From Rugamonas brunnea (GTDB lineage Bacteria; Pseudomonadota; Gammaproteobacteria; Burkholderiales; Burkholderiaceae_D): DNA of 64,000 nucleotides. Below the pieces are notes generated by a model, which was not told where the DNA came from, searched no databases, and was given only the letters and a program-made list of their open reading frames with translations. This document shows positions 43,092 through 52,066 of this stretch, piece after piece (positions within the stretch are counted from its first letter, which is position 1; the number at the start of each line of letters is the position of its first letter). The translations under genes and the position numbers were made by a program. The stretch is from positions 124,001 to 188,000 of the forward strand of contig NZ_JACEZT010000002.1 in assembly GCF_014042345.1 (NCBI RefSeq), written 5' to 3'.

Positions 43092-44015
43092 ATGCAAGTG
43101 CCTGCCCAAGCGCCCAAACTCAGCGCACCCATCGACCTGGCGCGCGTGCGCGCCGCCTTCGCCCACCCGCAGCGGGTGCAACCGTCCGACTTCCTGCGGC
43201 GCGAGATCGCCGCCCGCATGCAAGACCGGCTGGGCCTGATCAAGCTGTCGCCCCAGCGTGTGCTCGACGCCGGCTGCGGCGAGGGCGCCGATCTGGCAAT
43301 GTTGCAAAAAGCCTATCCTGCGGCCCAGATCCTGGGGGTGGACGCGGCCGAGGCCATGGTGGGCGCGGCCCGCGCACGGGCGGCGCGGCCCGGCGCCATC
43401 AACCAGTTGATGAGCAAGCTGTTGCCGGCCAAGTCCGGCGTGGACCTGCTGTGCGGCGATTTCGCCGCGCTGCCGCTGGGGCCGGGCGCCGTCAACCTCG
43501 TCTGGTCCAACCTGGCGCTGCACTGGCATCCGCAGCCGGACCGCGTGTTCGCCGAATGGCGCCGCGTGCTCAAGGTCGATGGCTTGCTGATGTTCTCCTG
43601 CTTCGGCCCCGACACGTTCAAGGAGGTGCGGGCTGCGTTCGAGGAAGTGGACATGGCGCCGCACGGCCTGCCCTTCGTCGATATGCACGATTTTGGCGAT
43701 CAGCTGGTGGAGGCGGGCTTTTCCACGCCGGTGCTGGACATGGAAGTGATCACCGTCACCTACGATACGCCGCAGGCGCTGCTGGCCGACGTGCGGGCCT
43801 GGGGCGGCAATCCGCTGGCCACGCGCCGGCGCGGGCTGATCGGCCGCCAGGCCTGGGCCCGGATGCTGGCCGCGCTGGAGCGGGCGCGCCGTCCCGATGG
43901 CAAGCTGGGCCTGTCGTTCGAAATCATCTACGGCCATGCCTTCCGTCCCGCCCCGCGCGTGACGTCGTCGGGCGAGGCCATCATCCGCTTCGATCTGCCC
44001 CGCAAGCCGCGTTAG
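43092..44015 (+). CDS. bioC: BioC-like SAM-dependent methyltransferase (malonyl-ACP)
   Basis: 307-residue class I methyltransferase: SAM loop VLDAGCGEGADLAML, then LLCGDFAALPLGPGAVNLVWSNLALHWHPQPDRVFAEWRRVLKVDGLLMFSCFGPDT, which strongly resembles BioC, the enzyme that starts pimeloyl synthesis for biotin. Longer than many BioC proteins. No other bio gene is in the window, so the role is likely but not proved. Divergent from comF by 66 bases. Confidence 0.75.
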   Translation: MQVPAQAPKLSAPIDLARVRAAFAHPQRVQPSDFLRREIAARMQDRLGLIKLSPQRVLDAGCGEGADLAMLQKAYPAAQILGVDAAEAMVGAARARAARPGAINQLMSKLLPAKSGVDLLCGDFAALPLGPGAVNLVWSNLALHWHPQPDRVFAEWRRVLKVDGLLMFSCFGPDTFKEVRAAFEEVDMAPHGLPFVDMHDFGDQLVEAGFSTPVLDMEVITVTYDTPQALLADVRAWGGNPLATRRRGLIGRQAWARMLAALERARRPDGKLGLSFEIIYGHAFRPAPRVTSSGEAIIRFDLPRKPR

Positions 44016-44477
44016 GCGACGCCGGCGGGCGCCCTGTCCGCCACCCATTCACTATCAAATTGCTATCAAAATGATGCGCAGCGGCGATCCGCGAGGGCCC
44101 GCCGCCGGGCCGCGTGCGGCCATTTCGGACGCGATTATGCTGCGCCGCCACTATGGGAAATAGGATTATTCCTTGATGGAAGTCATTTTTGTTCTATATA
44201 ATCGTTGACTAATTTTGTCATGTCTTGACATCGCCCACCTAATATAGGCGGCGTCGGGGAGGCGAAGAGTAATTGCTAGTGCAGGCCGGGCATCTGATAG
44301 TAATATTAGGTACGCTTGGCGAAATATCAAGATTCTGCTCTATCGCAGCCTGATGTTTTTTGCGGGCGCGCCGGGCCGGGTCTGAAGGTGTTTAAGGAGC
44401 GGCGGCGGTTCAACTCATCGAATCTTCACGCCGTTTTAAAAAAAATATATCCATTTTTTTTGGTGGTTGGGGAAAAC
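44016..44477. promoter_or_regulatory. Long leader region upstream of the cytochrome oxidase cluster
   Basis: 462 bases without a gene, AT-rich compared with the rest. It holds a strong candidate promoter at 44173-44202 and, just before the coxB ribosome site, an A8/T8 dyad (44438-44445 with 44454-44461). The reading frame from 44316 into coxB is open but encodes no plausible leader, so it is treated as 5' leader. Confidence 0.5.
44173..44202 (+). promoter_or_regulatory. Candidate sigma-70 promoter for the cox cluster
   Basis: TTGATG at 44173-44178 and a perfect TATAAT at 44197-44202 with an 18-base spacer. Predicted transcript would start near 44209, leaving a leader of about 270 bases before coxB. 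Confidence 0.6.
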
Positions 44478-45701
44478 ATGAAACATGCAAAGCGACTTCA
44501 ATCGTTGATGCTCGGGCTGCTGGTCTCAGCGGCGGGCATGCCGGCGTGGGCGGCCGACGCCCCGGTGGCGGCCGGCACCTACACGGCGGCCACGGGCGGT
44601 ACCGGCGGTCCCATGGTGCACGAACTGAACCTGCAGGCACCGGCGACCCAGATCGCGACCGAAGTCTATAGCCTGCACACCTGGATGATGGTGATCTGCA
44701 TGGTCATCTTCGTCGCCGTGTTCGGCGTGATGTTCTATTCGATTATCAAGCACCGCAAGTCGCTGGGCCACAAGCCTGCCACCTTCCATGAATCGACCGC
44801 AGTCGAGATCGCCTGGACCGTGGTGCCGTTCCTGATCGTGATCGGCATGGCGCTGCCCGCCACCCGCACCGTGGTCGGCATGAAAGACACCTCCAACGCC
44901 GACATCACCATCAAGGCCACCGGAATGCAGTGGAAATGGGGCTACGATTACCTGAAGGGCGAGGGCCAGGGCATTTCCTTCCTGTCCAACCTGTCCACCC
45001 CGCGCGCGCAAGTGGGCGCGCCCGGCGTGGCGCCGACCCAGCCGCGCGGCGAGAATTACCTGATCGAAGTCGACAACGAAGTGGTGGTGCCGGTCAACAA
45101 GAAGATCCGCATCGTCACCACGGCCAATGACGTGATCCACGCCTGGTCCATCCCCGCCTTCGCCGTCAAGCAGGATGCCATCCCCGGCTTCGTGCGCGAC
45201 ACCTGGTTCAAGGCCGAGCACACCGGCACCTACCGCGGCAATTGCGCCGAACTGTGCGGCAAGGAACACGCCTTCATGCCCATCGTGGTCAAGGTCGTGA
45301 CGGAAGACGAGTACAAGGTCTGGGTCGACGGCAAGCTCAAGGAAATGGCCGCGCTGGCGGAAGATCCGAGCAAGGTGTGGACCATCGATGAACTGAAAAC
45401 CAAGGGCGAGAAAGTGTACGCCACCAACTGCGTGGTCTGCCACCAGGCCACCGGCAAGGGTCTGCCCGGCGCGTTCGCCGCGCTGGACGGTTCGCCCGTC
45501 GTCAACGGTCCCAAGGCGGACCAGATCCACGTTCTGCTGAACGGCAAGAAGAGCGGCAAGTTCCCTGGCGAGATGCCAGCATGGAAACAGCTGTCGGATA
45601 CGGAAATTGCGGCTGTGATCACCTACACCCGCAACAACTGGTCGAACAAGGCCGCCGAAAACATCGTTCAACCAGCCGAAGTCGCGGCTGCACGCAAGTA
45701 A
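44478..45701 (+). CDS. coxB: Cytochrome c oxidase subunit II with C-terminal heme c domain
   Basis: 407 residues. Signal peptide (QSLMLGLLVSAAGMPAWA), two membrane helices (about 60-82 and 103-125), periplasmic cupredoxin domain with the CuA ligands CAELCGKEHAFM and earlier His in HAWSIPAFAVKQDA, then a cytochrome c domain with CVVCH near residue 320 (caa3-like form). Takes electrons from cytochrome c to subunit I. ATG 44478 follows GGGGA and begins the signal; the longer frame is rejected. First of the cox operon. Confidence 0.96.
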   Translation: MKHAKRLQSLMLGLLVSAAGMPAWAADAPVAAGTYTAATGGTGGPMVHELNLQAPATQIATEVYSLHTWMMVICMVIFVAVFGVMFYSIIKHRKSLGHKPATFHESTAVEIAWTVVPFLIVIGMALPATRTVVGMKDTSNADITIKATGMQWKWGYDYLKGEGQGISFLSNLSTPRAQVGAPGVAPTQPRGENYLIEVDNEVVVPVNKKIRIVTTANDVIHAWSIPAFAVKQDAIPGFVRDTWFKAEHTGTYRGNCAELCGKEHAFMPIVVKVVTEDEYKVWVDGKLKEMAALAEDPSKVWTIDELKTKGEKVYATNCVVCHQATGKGLPGAFAALDGSPVVNGPKADQIHVLLNGKKSGKFPGEMPAWKQLSDTEIAAVITYTRNNWSNKAAENIVQPAEVAAARK

Positions 45702-45714
45702 TTAGGGGACTTAC

Positions 45715-47310
45715 ATGAGCACAAGCACTTTGGATCACGCACACGATCACGCGCACGACCACGCGCACGACCACCCGCACGGCCTGTCGCGCTGGTTGTT
45801 CGCCACCAACCACAAGGATATCGGCACGCTGTACCTGTGGTTCTCCTTCATCATGCTGCTGTCGGGCGGCGTGCTGGCCCTGATGATCCGCACCGAGCTG
45901 TTCAAGCCCGGCCTGCAGTTCTTCCAGCCTGAATTCTTCAACCAGCTGACCACCATGCACGGCCTGGTGATGGTGTTCGGCGCCATCATGCCGGCCTTCG
46001 TCGGCTACGCCAACTGGATGATCCCGCTGCAGATCGGCGCCTCCGACATGGCCTTCGCCCGCATGAACAACTTCTCGTTCTGGCTGCTGCCACCGGCCGC
46101 CATCCTGCTGGCGTCGTCGTTCTTCGTCCCTGGTGGCGCCACGGCCGCCGGCTGGACGCTGTACGCGCCGCTGTCGAGCCAGATGGGCATCGGCATGGAC
46201 ATGGGTATCTTCGCCATGCACCTGATGGGTGCCTCGTCCATCATGGGTTCGATCAACATCATCGTCACCATCCTCAACATGCGCGCGCCCGGCATGACGC
46301 TGATGAAGATGCCGATGTTCTGCTGGACCTGGCTGATCACGGCCTACCTGCTGATCGCCGTGATGCCCGTGCTGGCCGGCGCCATCACCATGACCCTGAC
46401 CGACCGCCACTTCGGCACCTCGTTCTTCAACGCGGCCGGCGGCGGCGACCCCGTCATGTACCAGCACATCTTCTGGTTCTTCGGCCACCCCGAGGTCTAC
46501 ATCATGATCCTGCCGGCGTTCGGCATCGTGTCGCAGATCCTGCCGGCCTTCGCCCGCAAGCCGCTGTTCGGCTACGCTTCGATGGTGTACGCCACCGCCT
46601 CGATCGCCATCCTGTCGTTCATCGTGTGGGCCCACCACATGTTCACCACCGGCATGCCGGTGACCTCGCAGCTGTTCTTCATGTACGCCACCATGCTGAT
46701 CGCCGTGCCCACGGGCGTGAAGGTGTTCAACTGGATCGCCACTATGTGGAAAGGTTCCATGACGTTTGAAACGCCGATGCTGTTCGCGGTCGGCTTCATC
46801 TTCGTGTTCACCATGGGCGGCTTCACCGGCCTGATCCTGGCTGTGACCCCGATCGACATCCAGCTGCAGGACACCTACTACGTGGTGGCCCACTTCCACT
46901 ACGTGCTGGTGGCCGGCTCGCTGTTCGCGCTGTTCGCCGGTTTCTACTACTGGTCGCCGAAATGGACCGGCCACATGTACAACGAAACCATGGGCAAGCT
47001 GCACTTCTGGCTGTCGCTGATCACCTTCAACGTGACCTTCTTCCCGATGCACTTCCTGGGCCTGGCCGGCATGCCGCGCCGCTACGCCGACTACCCGGCG
47101 CAGTTCACGGACTTCAACATGATCGCTTCCATCGGCGCCTTCGGTTTCGGCCTGTCGCAAGCGTTCTTCCTGTTCTTCGTCGTGCTGCCGACCATCCGTG
47201 GCGGCAAGAAGGCCGAGACCAAGCCATGGGATGGTGCGGAAGGCCTGGAATGGACCGTGCCTAGCCCGGCGCCGTTCCACACCTTCGAGACGCCACCAAC
47301 CGTCAAGTAA
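45715..47310 (+). CDS. coxA: Cytochrome c oxidase subunit I
   Basis: 531 residues, twelve helices, the heme a/a3-CuB core. Heme a His in [15 protein letters not shown], CuB His and Tyr in [15 protein letters not shown], and HFHYVLV. The K- and D-channel residues are in the expected places. An unusual His-rich N-terminus (four DHAH/DHPH units) precedes the first conserved segment [16 protein letters not shown]. Starts 13 bases after coxB. Confidence 0.98.
   Translation: MSTSTLDHAHDHAHDHAHDHPHGLSRWLFATNHKDIGTLYLWFSFIMLLSGGVLALMIRTELFKPGLQFFQPEFFNQLTTMHGLVMVFGAIMPAFVGYANWMIPLQIGASDMAFARMNNFSFWLLPPAAILLASSFFVPGGATAAGWTLYAPLSSQMGIGMDMGIFAMHLMGASSIMGSINIIVTILNMRAPGMTLMKMPMFCWTWLITAYLLIAVMPVLAGAITMTLTDRHFGTSFFNAAGGGDPVMYQHIFWFFGHPEVYIMILPAFGIVSQILPAFARKPLFGYASMVYATASIAILSFIVWAHHMFTTGMPVTSQLFFMYATMLIAVPTGVKVFNWIATMWKGSMTFETPMLFAVGFIFVFTMGGFTGLILAVTPIDIQLQDTYYVVAHFHYVLVAGSLFALFAGFYYWSPKWTGHMYNETMGKLHFWLSLITFNVTFFPMHFLGLAGMPRRYADYPAQFTDFNMIASIGAFGFGLSQAFFLFFVVLPTIRGGKKAETKPWDGAEGLEWTVPSPAPFHTFETPPTVK
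45733..45780 (+). repeat. 12-base tandem repeat coding a His-rich CoxA N-terminus
   Basis: Four 12-base units encode [16 protein letters not shown] at residues 7-22 of CoxA. Units are near identical (third-base variation GAT/GAC, GCA/GCG; the last has CCG). Eight His in sixteen residues ahead of the first helix suggests a metal-binding cytoplasmic tail. Confidence 0.85.
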
Positions 47311-47373
47311 TGACAAGGGCGGGCCGCCAGCCGGCGGTCCGCCAACGATCGATACAGCAGCGAGCAGGAAATC

Positions 47374-47481
47374 ATGTCGCAAGCGAATAAACCAAACAAT
47401 GTGAGGACCGGCCTGATCCTGGCGTCGGTGGCGCTGGTGTTCTTCGTGTCCGTGTTCGTCAAGCACATCTGGCTGAGCTGA
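47374..47481 (+). CDS. Cytochrome oxidase small assembly protein, 35 residues
   Basis: Short frame ATG 47374 to TGA 47479-47481: MSQANKPNNVRTG followed by one membrane helix LILASVALVFFVSVFVKHIW. Small single-helix proteins of this sort stand between coxA and ctaG in many betaproteobacteria and are annotated as cytochrome oxidase small assembly proteins. CAGGA at 47366-47370 precedes the start by 4 bases. One base separates its stop from the ctaG GTG. Confidence 0.8.
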   Translation: MSQANKPNNVRTGLILASVALVFFVSVFVKHIWLS

Positions 47482-47482
47482 C

Positions 47483-48040
47483 GTGGCCATGGACCAGGAA
47501 ACCCGCGGCCTGAACCGGCAATTGCTGGGCAAGCTGCTCGTCATCGCCGTCATGATGTTCGGCTTCGGCTACGCCTTGATTCCCGTCTACAAGCAGATCT
47601 GCGAAGTCTTGGGGATCAACGTGCTGACGCAGAAGGATGGCACGGTGACGCTGGACCAGAACACCCAGGTGGACGCGAGCCGCACCATCACCGTGGAGTT
47701 CGACGGCAACGCCCAAGGGCCGTGGCGCTTCCGGCCCGTGGTGGCCAGCGTCAAGGTGCATCCGGGCCAGTTGCAGACGGTGTTGTATGAAGTGGTCAAC
47801 ACGCAGCCGCGCACGGTGCAGGCCCAGGCCATCCCCAGTTACGCGCCGCAAAGCGCCACGCCGCACTTCAAGAAGGTGGAATGCTTCTGTTTCAAGCAGC
47901 AGACCCTGAAGGCGAACGAGGCGCGGCAGATGCCGGTCGTGTTCTACATCGACCCGGCCCTGCCCAAGGATGTGAAGACGATCACGCTGTCGTACACGTT
48001 TTTTGAAATCGCCGGTCTGGACAAGACGGCCTCGAAGTGA
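47483..48040 (+). CDS. ctaG: Cytochrome c oxidase assembly protein CtaG (Cox11)
   Basis: 185 residues. One N-terminal membrane helix (LLGKLLVIAVMMFGFGYALIP) then the periplasmic Cox11 domain; VECFCFKQQTL carries the CFCF copper-binding pair that delivers Cu to CuB of subunit I. Start is GTG 47483 or ATG 47489. Overlaps the next gene's possible GTG start at 48037. Confidence 0.96.
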   Translation: MAMDQETRGLNRQLLGKLLVIAVMMFGFGYALIPVYKQICEVLGINVLTQKDGTVTLDQNTQVDASRTITVEFDGNAQGPWRFRPVVASVKVHPGQLQTVLYEVVNTQPRTVQAQAIPSYAPQSATPHFKKVECFCFKQQTLKANEARQMPVVFYIDPALPKDVKTITLSYTFFEIAGLDKTASK

Positions 48041-48054
48041 GCAAGGTGGACGCC

Positions 48055-48267
48055 ATGGATGAAGTGAAGAAACCGCAGCAGCAGGCGTCGTTCCTGTACT
48101 CCATGAAGGCGGTGTTCTGGTCTTTCTTCGGCCTGCGCCGCAAAAGTGATTTCGACACGGATTCGGCTAAACTGAATCCCGTGCACGTCATCATCGCCGG
48201 CTTGATCGGGGTGGCCCTGTTCATTGCGTTACTGATATCGATCGTTAAATTTGTCGTTTCAAAATAA
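48055..48267 (+). CDS. DUF2970 family small membrane protein
   Basis: 70 residues from ATG 48055, with AAGGTGG before it; a GTG at 48037 would add six residues. FLYSMKAVFWSFFGLRRKSDFD then a C-terminal membrane helix (HVIIAGLIGVALFIALLISIVKFVV). DUF2970 proteins are a regular part of betaproteobacterial cox operons, function unknown. Confidence 0.85.
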   Translation: MDEVKKPQQQASFLYSMKAVFWSFFGLRRKSDFDTDSAKLNPVHVIIAGLIGVALFIALLISIVKFVVSK

Positions 48268-48308
48268 AAGCAGCATTCACGCATACAGTTAGATTTAGGG
48301 AGATGAAG

Positions 48309-49169
48309 ATGAGTTCACAAAACGCCTCGGCACCGTACTACTTCGTGCCTGGTCCATCCAAGTGGCCGCTGCTGGCCGGCCTGTCGCTGCTGTTGACCAT
48401 GGCTGGCGCGTCGGCCTGGGTGAACGATGTATCGTGGGGCCCGGCCGCCAACCTGGTCGGACTGGCCGGCATCATCACGGTGCTGTACTTCTGGTTCGGC
48501 GACGCCATCGGCGAGTCGGAGAAGGGCTTGTACAGCCAGCGCATCGACCACTCCTACCGCTGGTCCATGAGCTGGTTCATCTTCTCGGAGGTGATGTTCT
48601 TCGGCGCGTTCTTCGGCGCCCTGTTCTATGCACGCAGCATCACCATGCCATGGCTGGGTGACCTGGACCACAAGATCCTGTGGCCTGATTTCTCGGCCCA
48701 CTGGGGCAATGCGGGCCCGGCCGGCACTATCCAGGAATTCAAGACCATGGGTCCGTTCCCGATCCCGACCCTGAACACGGCGCTGCTGCTGACCTCGGGC
48801 CTGACGCTGACCATCTCGCACCACGCGCTGCGCGCTGGCCATCGCGGCAAGACGGCATTCTGGCTGTTCCTGACCATCCTGCTGGGCGCAACCTTCATGG
48901 GCTTCCAGGCCTTCGAATACATGCACGCCTACAGCGAGCTGAACCTGAAGCTGACCTCGGGCATCTACGGTTCCACCTTCTTCATGCTGACCGGCTTCCA
49001 CGGCTTCCACGTGACCATGGGCGCGATCATGCTGTCGGTGGTGCTGTACCGCGTGCTGCGCGGCCACTTCACGCCCGACCACCACTTCGCCTTCGAAGGC
49101 GCGGCCTGGTACTGGCACTTCGTGGACGTGGTCTGGCTGGCCCTGTACGTGGTCGTGTACTGGATGTAA
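48309..49169 (+). CDS. coxC: Cytochrome c oxidase subunit III
   Basis: 286 residues, seven helices. YYFVPGPSKWPLLAGLSLLL opens, and WFIFSEVMFFGAFFGALFYAR with the conserved Glu, plus EGAAWYWHFVDVVWLALYVVVYW, end it. The AGGGAG ribosome site touches ATG 48303, so ATG 48309 six bases later is the better start. Last of the structural subunits. Confidence 0.97.
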   Translation: MSSQNASAPYYFVPGPSKWPLLAGLSLLLTMAGASAWVNDVSWGPAANLVGLAGIITVLYFWFGDAIGESEKGLYSQRIDHSYRWSMSWFIFSEVMFFGAFFGALFYARSITMPWLGDLDHKILWPDFSAHWGNAGPAGTIQEFKTMGPFPIPTLNTALLLTSGLTLTISHHALRAGHRGKTAFWLFLTILLGATFMGFQAFEYMHAYSELNLKLTSGIYGSTFFMLTGFHGFHVTMGAIMLSVVLYRVLRGHFTPDHHFAFEGAAWYWHFVDVVWLALYVVVYWM

Positions 49170-49182
49170 GAGCGCTATAATT

Positions 49183-49206
49183 CTTCGCGGCGCGCCAGCC
49201 GCGAAG
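49183..49206 (+). terminator. First of two adjacent hairpins after coxC
   Basis: CTTCGCGGC (49183-49191) pairs with GCCGCGAAG (49198-49206), loop of six. A TATAAT at 49176-49181 directly precedes it. Together with the next hairpin it ends the cox structural operon, or could form a short separate RNA. Confidence 0.6.
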
Positions 49207-49209
49207 CTG

Positions 49210-49249
49210 AAAAAGCCGCATGCGGGGCAGACCCGGATGCGGCTTTTTT
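49210..49249 (+). terminator. Intrinsic terminator after coxC
   Basis: AAAAAGCCGCATGCGGG pairs with CCCGGATGCGGCTTTTT with one mismatch, loop of about five bases and six T at the end (49244-49249). Good terminator on both strands, also for the DUF2909 gene arriving from the right. Confidence 0.85.
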
Positions 49250-49265
49250 CGTGGCAGGAGGAGCG

Positions 49266-49309
49266 CTTATTGGCGGCTTATTGGCGCCTTATTTTCGGCT
49301 TATTGGCGG
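49266..49309. repeat. 11-base tandem repeat, four units
   Basis: Units at 49266-49276, 49277-49287, 49288-49298 and 49299-49309 with consensus CTTATTGGCGG. The last unit contains the stop codon of the DUF2909 gene (TAA on the minus strand); each other unit also carries a TTA. Confidence 0.85.
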
Positions 49310-49503
49310 ATGCCGGTGGGCTGGATGTAGCCGAGCTTGTAGCCAAGCAGGATCAGCAGGAACAGCGTGATCGACAGGCCCACCCGCACGGCCAGCGCGC
49401 GCACCGTGTTGTTGCTTTTGCCCTTGTCGCGCATGAGGAAGAACAGCGCCGAACCCAGGCTGCCGATGATCAGGATGAAGGCGATGGCGACGGCAATTTT
49501 CAT
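49300..49503 (-). CDS. DUF2909 (twin transmembrane) small protein
   Basis: 67 residues with two membrane helices (about 3-22 and 40-59) joined by a basic loop, RDKGKSNNTVRALAVR. Small twin-helix proteins of this family lie between coxC and the SURF1 gene in betaproteobacteria, on the opposite strand. Function unknown; presumed linked to oxidase assembly by position. Confidence 0.82.
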   Translation of the reverse strand: MKIAVAIAFILIIGSLGSALFFLMRDKGKSNNTVRALAVRVGLSITLFLLILLGYKLGYIQPTGIRQ

Positions 49504-49542
49504 GGCGCGATAGACTGTAGAGAGATTTGAGGCACCATTGTA

Positions 49543-50274
49543 ATGCGTATCGCCTTCCGGTTTAAACTTATCCCATTGGCGGCCACCGTGCTGGTGGTGG
49601 CGCTCGGTATCGCCTTGGGAAATTGGCAAGAACGGCGCGCGGCGGAGAAGCTGGCGCTGCAGGCGCGGCTGGCGCAGGGCGCCGCCGCCGCACCGCTGGT
49701 GCTCGATGGCCGCACCGTGGCGGCGGCCGACGCCGAATTCCGCCGCGTGCGCGTGCGCGGGCAGTTCGTGACGGACTGGCCGCTGTACCTGGATAACCGG
49801 CCATACCAGGGCCGGGCCGGCTTCTACGTGCTGATGCCGTTCCGCATCGACGGCACGGCCGGCGCCGTACTGGTGGCGCGCGGCTGGCTGCCGCGCGATC
49901 CGGTGCAGCGCGACAAGCTGCCCGCCTACGCCACCCCGGCCGGCACCGTCACGCTGGAGGGCGTGGCGCGCCAGAACGCGGGCCATGTGATGCAGCTGGG
50001 CGCCGCGCCCGTGCTGCGTCCGGGCGCCATCGTGCAGAACGCGGACCCGGCCCAGGTGGCGGCGGTCAGCGGCCTGGCGCTAGCGCCGTTCGTGGTCGAG
50101 CAGGCCGGCGTCGCCGGCCCGGACGACGCGCCGCTGGTGCGCGACTGGCCGGCGCCGGCGCTGGGTGTGGACAAACATCGCGGCTACGCCTTCCAGTGGT
50201 ACGCACTGGCGGCGATGGCCATCATCTTTTATGTGTGGAATGGATACCGACGTGGAAAAAGCAGTGGAAAATAA
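49543..50274 (+). CDS. SURF1 family oxidase assembly protein
   Basis: 243 residues with membrane helices at both ends (IPLAATVLVVALGIALGNWQ; FQWYALAAMAIIFYVW) and a periplasmic domain: LYLDNRPYQGRAGFYVLMPFRI and ARGWLPRD are family signatures. Helps heme a insertion into subunit I. Its end overlaps the next gene's start at 50240. Confidence 0.94.
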   Translation: MRIAFRFKLIPLAATVLVVALGIALGNWQERRAAEKLALQARLAQGAAAAPLVLDGRTVAAADAEFRRVRVRGQFVTDWPLYLDNRPYQGRAGFYVLMPFRIDGTAGAVLVARGWLPRDPVQRDKLPAYATPAGTVTLEGVARQNAGHVMQLGAAPVLRPGAIVQNADPAQVAAVSGLALAPFVVEQAGVAGPDDAPLVRDWPAPALGVDKHRGYAFQWYALAAMAIIFYVWNGYRRGKSSGK

Positions 50275-50896
50275 GACGGCCAATATCGACCCGGCGGCGC
50301 GGCAGATGGCGCGCGGGCGCTGGAAACTGCTGGCCGTGCTGGCCGTGTGCGCGGCGCCGCTGATCGCCTCCTACTTCACCTACTACGTGATCAAGCCCAG
50401 CGGCCGCACCAACTACGGCGATCTGATCGACCCGCGCCAGTACCCGATCCCCGCCATGGCCAGCACCACGCTGGACGGCAAGCCGGCCACGCTGGGCGAC
50501 TACAAGGGCAAGTGGATCATGCTCAAGGTGGGCCCGTCCGACTGCCAGCAGGATTGCCAGGACCAGTTGTTCGCCATGCGCCAGCTGCGCACCATGCAGG
50601 GCAAGGACATGGAACGCATCGAGCGGGTCTGGCTGATCACGGACGACGCGCCGCTGGACACCATGCTGCTGCGCGTGAACGACGGCACCCACATGCTGCG
50701 CGCGCCGGCCAGCGCGGTGGAGAAGTGGCTGCCGCCCGGCACGGACGGCCCGCTCAGCGAGCACGTGTTCCTGATCGACCCGCTGGGCAACCTGATGATG
50801 CGCTTCCCGGCGCGCGCCGTCTCGTCCGATATCGATAAAATGGCCAAGGTGAAGAAGGACCTGGCCAAACTGCTCAAGGCTTCCGCCATAGGTTGA
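50240..50896 (+). CDS. SCO-like thioredoxin-fold membrane protein
   Basis: 218 residues; one membrane helix (about 30-50), then a thioredoxin-like domain with C102-x3-C106 (PSDCQQDCQDQL), the spacing of SCO copper chaperones. DPLGNLMMRFPA follows the family pattern, but the His usually found later is less clear. Overlaps SURF1 by 35 bases. Conserved part of such cox clusters, likely in CuA assembly or redox control. Confidence 0.85.
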   Translation: MDTDVEKAVENKTANIDPAARQMARGRWKLLAVLAVCAAPLIASYFTYYVIKPSGRTNYGDLIDPRQYPIPAMASTTLDGKPATLGDYKGKWIMLKVGPSDCQQDCQDQLFAMRQLRTMQGKDMERIERVWLITDDAPLDTMLLRVNDGTHMLRAPASAVEKWLPPGTDGPLSEHVFLIDPLGNLMMRFPARAVSSDIDKMAKVKKDLAKLLKASAIG

Positions 50897-50902
50897 ACCA
50901 TC

Positions 50903-52066
50903 ATGCATGCCGCCACCTTGCCCCAAATGGCCATCACCGCGCTGCTGGTGGCCCTGCTGCCGCTGTCCATCGTGTGGACCTCGTCCGACACCAGCAAGTA
51001 CCGCAAGCTGGTGTGGGTGTGCGTGTTCCTCACCTTCGACCTGATCGTGTTCGGCGCCTTCACGCGCCTGACGGACTCCGGCCTCGGCTGTCCCGACTGG
51101 CCCGGCTGCTACGGCACGGCCAACCCCTTCCTGGCCCACGAGCAGATCCAGGCCGCCGAAGCGCTGCTGCCCAGCGGCCCGGTGACGGTGGCCAAGGCCT
51201 GGATCGAGATGATCCACCGCTACCTGGCCATGACGATCGGGGTGCTGATCGTGGCCATGGTGGTGCAATCGTGGCGCCACTGGCTGCGTGACCGTAGCCG
51301 CGCGGAATACGCGCCCTGGCTGCCGACGGCGCTGCTGGCCTTCGTCTGCCTGCAGGGCGCGTTCGGCGCCTGGACCGTCACGCTCAAGCTGCAGCCCGTG
51401 ATCGTCACCACCCACCTGCTGCTGGGCATGGGCTTGCTGGCCCTGCTCACGTGGTATGGCGGCCGCCAGGACCAGCTGATCGCCCCCGTGCGCACGGTGA
51501 CCGGCTCGCCGCCGGCCATGCGCAACATCCGGCTGCTGGCGGCGCTATCGGGCGCGTTGCTGCTGGTGCAACTGGCGCTGGGCGGCTGGGTGAGCACCAA
51601 CTACGCCACGCTGGCCTGCACCGACTTCCCCCTGTGCGGCGGCAAGCTGGTGCCGGAGATGGATGTCGAACACGGTTTCACGCTGTGGCGTGAGCTGGGC
51701 AAGACGGCCGCCGGCCACTACCTGCCGTTCGCCGCGCTGACGGCCATCCACTGGGTGCACCGCAATTTCGCCTTCGTGGTGGCGCTGGTGGCCGGCTACA
51801 CGGCGTTCCGCGCCTGGGGCCACACGGCCCTGCACAAGACGGCGCGCGCCATCGCCGTGGTGCTGGCGGCGCAGCTGTGCACGGGCGTGGCCACCATCTT
51901 CCTCAACTATCCGCTGGCCATCGCCGTGCTCCATAACGCCGGGGCGGCGCTGCTGGTGCTGTTGCTGACCATGTTAAACTACCGGGCTAAGTTCCAATTC
52001 GAGATTGCGCAGAAGGCAGCCGCCAGCGCCGTATTCCCGCAAGCCACCGCTGCCAGACACCACTAA
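50903..52066 (+). CDS. ctaA: Heme A synthase (Cox15/CtaA)
   Basis: 387 residues, eight helices. [16 protein letters not shown] holds one Cys pair and [11 protein letters not shown] the second; four conserved His lie in the helices ([35 protein letters not shown]). Oxidises heme O to heme A for coxA. Its TAA stop shares a base with the ctaB start (TAATG at 52064-52068). Confidence 0.96.
   Translation: MHAATLPQMAITALLVALLPLSIVWTSSDTSKYRKLVWVCVFLTFDLIVFGAFTRLTDSGLGCPDWPGCYGTANPFLAHEQIQAAEALLPSGPVTVAKAWIEMIHRYLAMTIGVLIVAMVVQSWRHWLRDRSRAEYAPWLPTALLAFVCLQGAFGAWTVTLKLQPVIVTTHLLLGMGLLALLTWYGGRQDQLIAPVRTVTGSPPAMRNIRLLAALSGALLLVQLALGGWVSTNYATLACTDFPLCGGKLVPEMDVEHGFTLWRELGKTAAGHYLPFAALTAIHWVHRNFAFVVALVAGYTAFRAWGHTALHKTARAIAVVLAAQLCTGVATIFLNYPLAIAVLHNAGAALLVLLLTMLNYRAKFQFEIAQKAAASAVFPQATAARHH

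Noticed and set aside
44316..44477. 54-residue N-terminal extension of coxB
   Set aside because: No ribosome site; a normal signal peptide begins at 44478 after GGGGA.
45619..47553. 644-residue minus-strand frame over coxA
   Set aside because: Antisense shadow of coxA.
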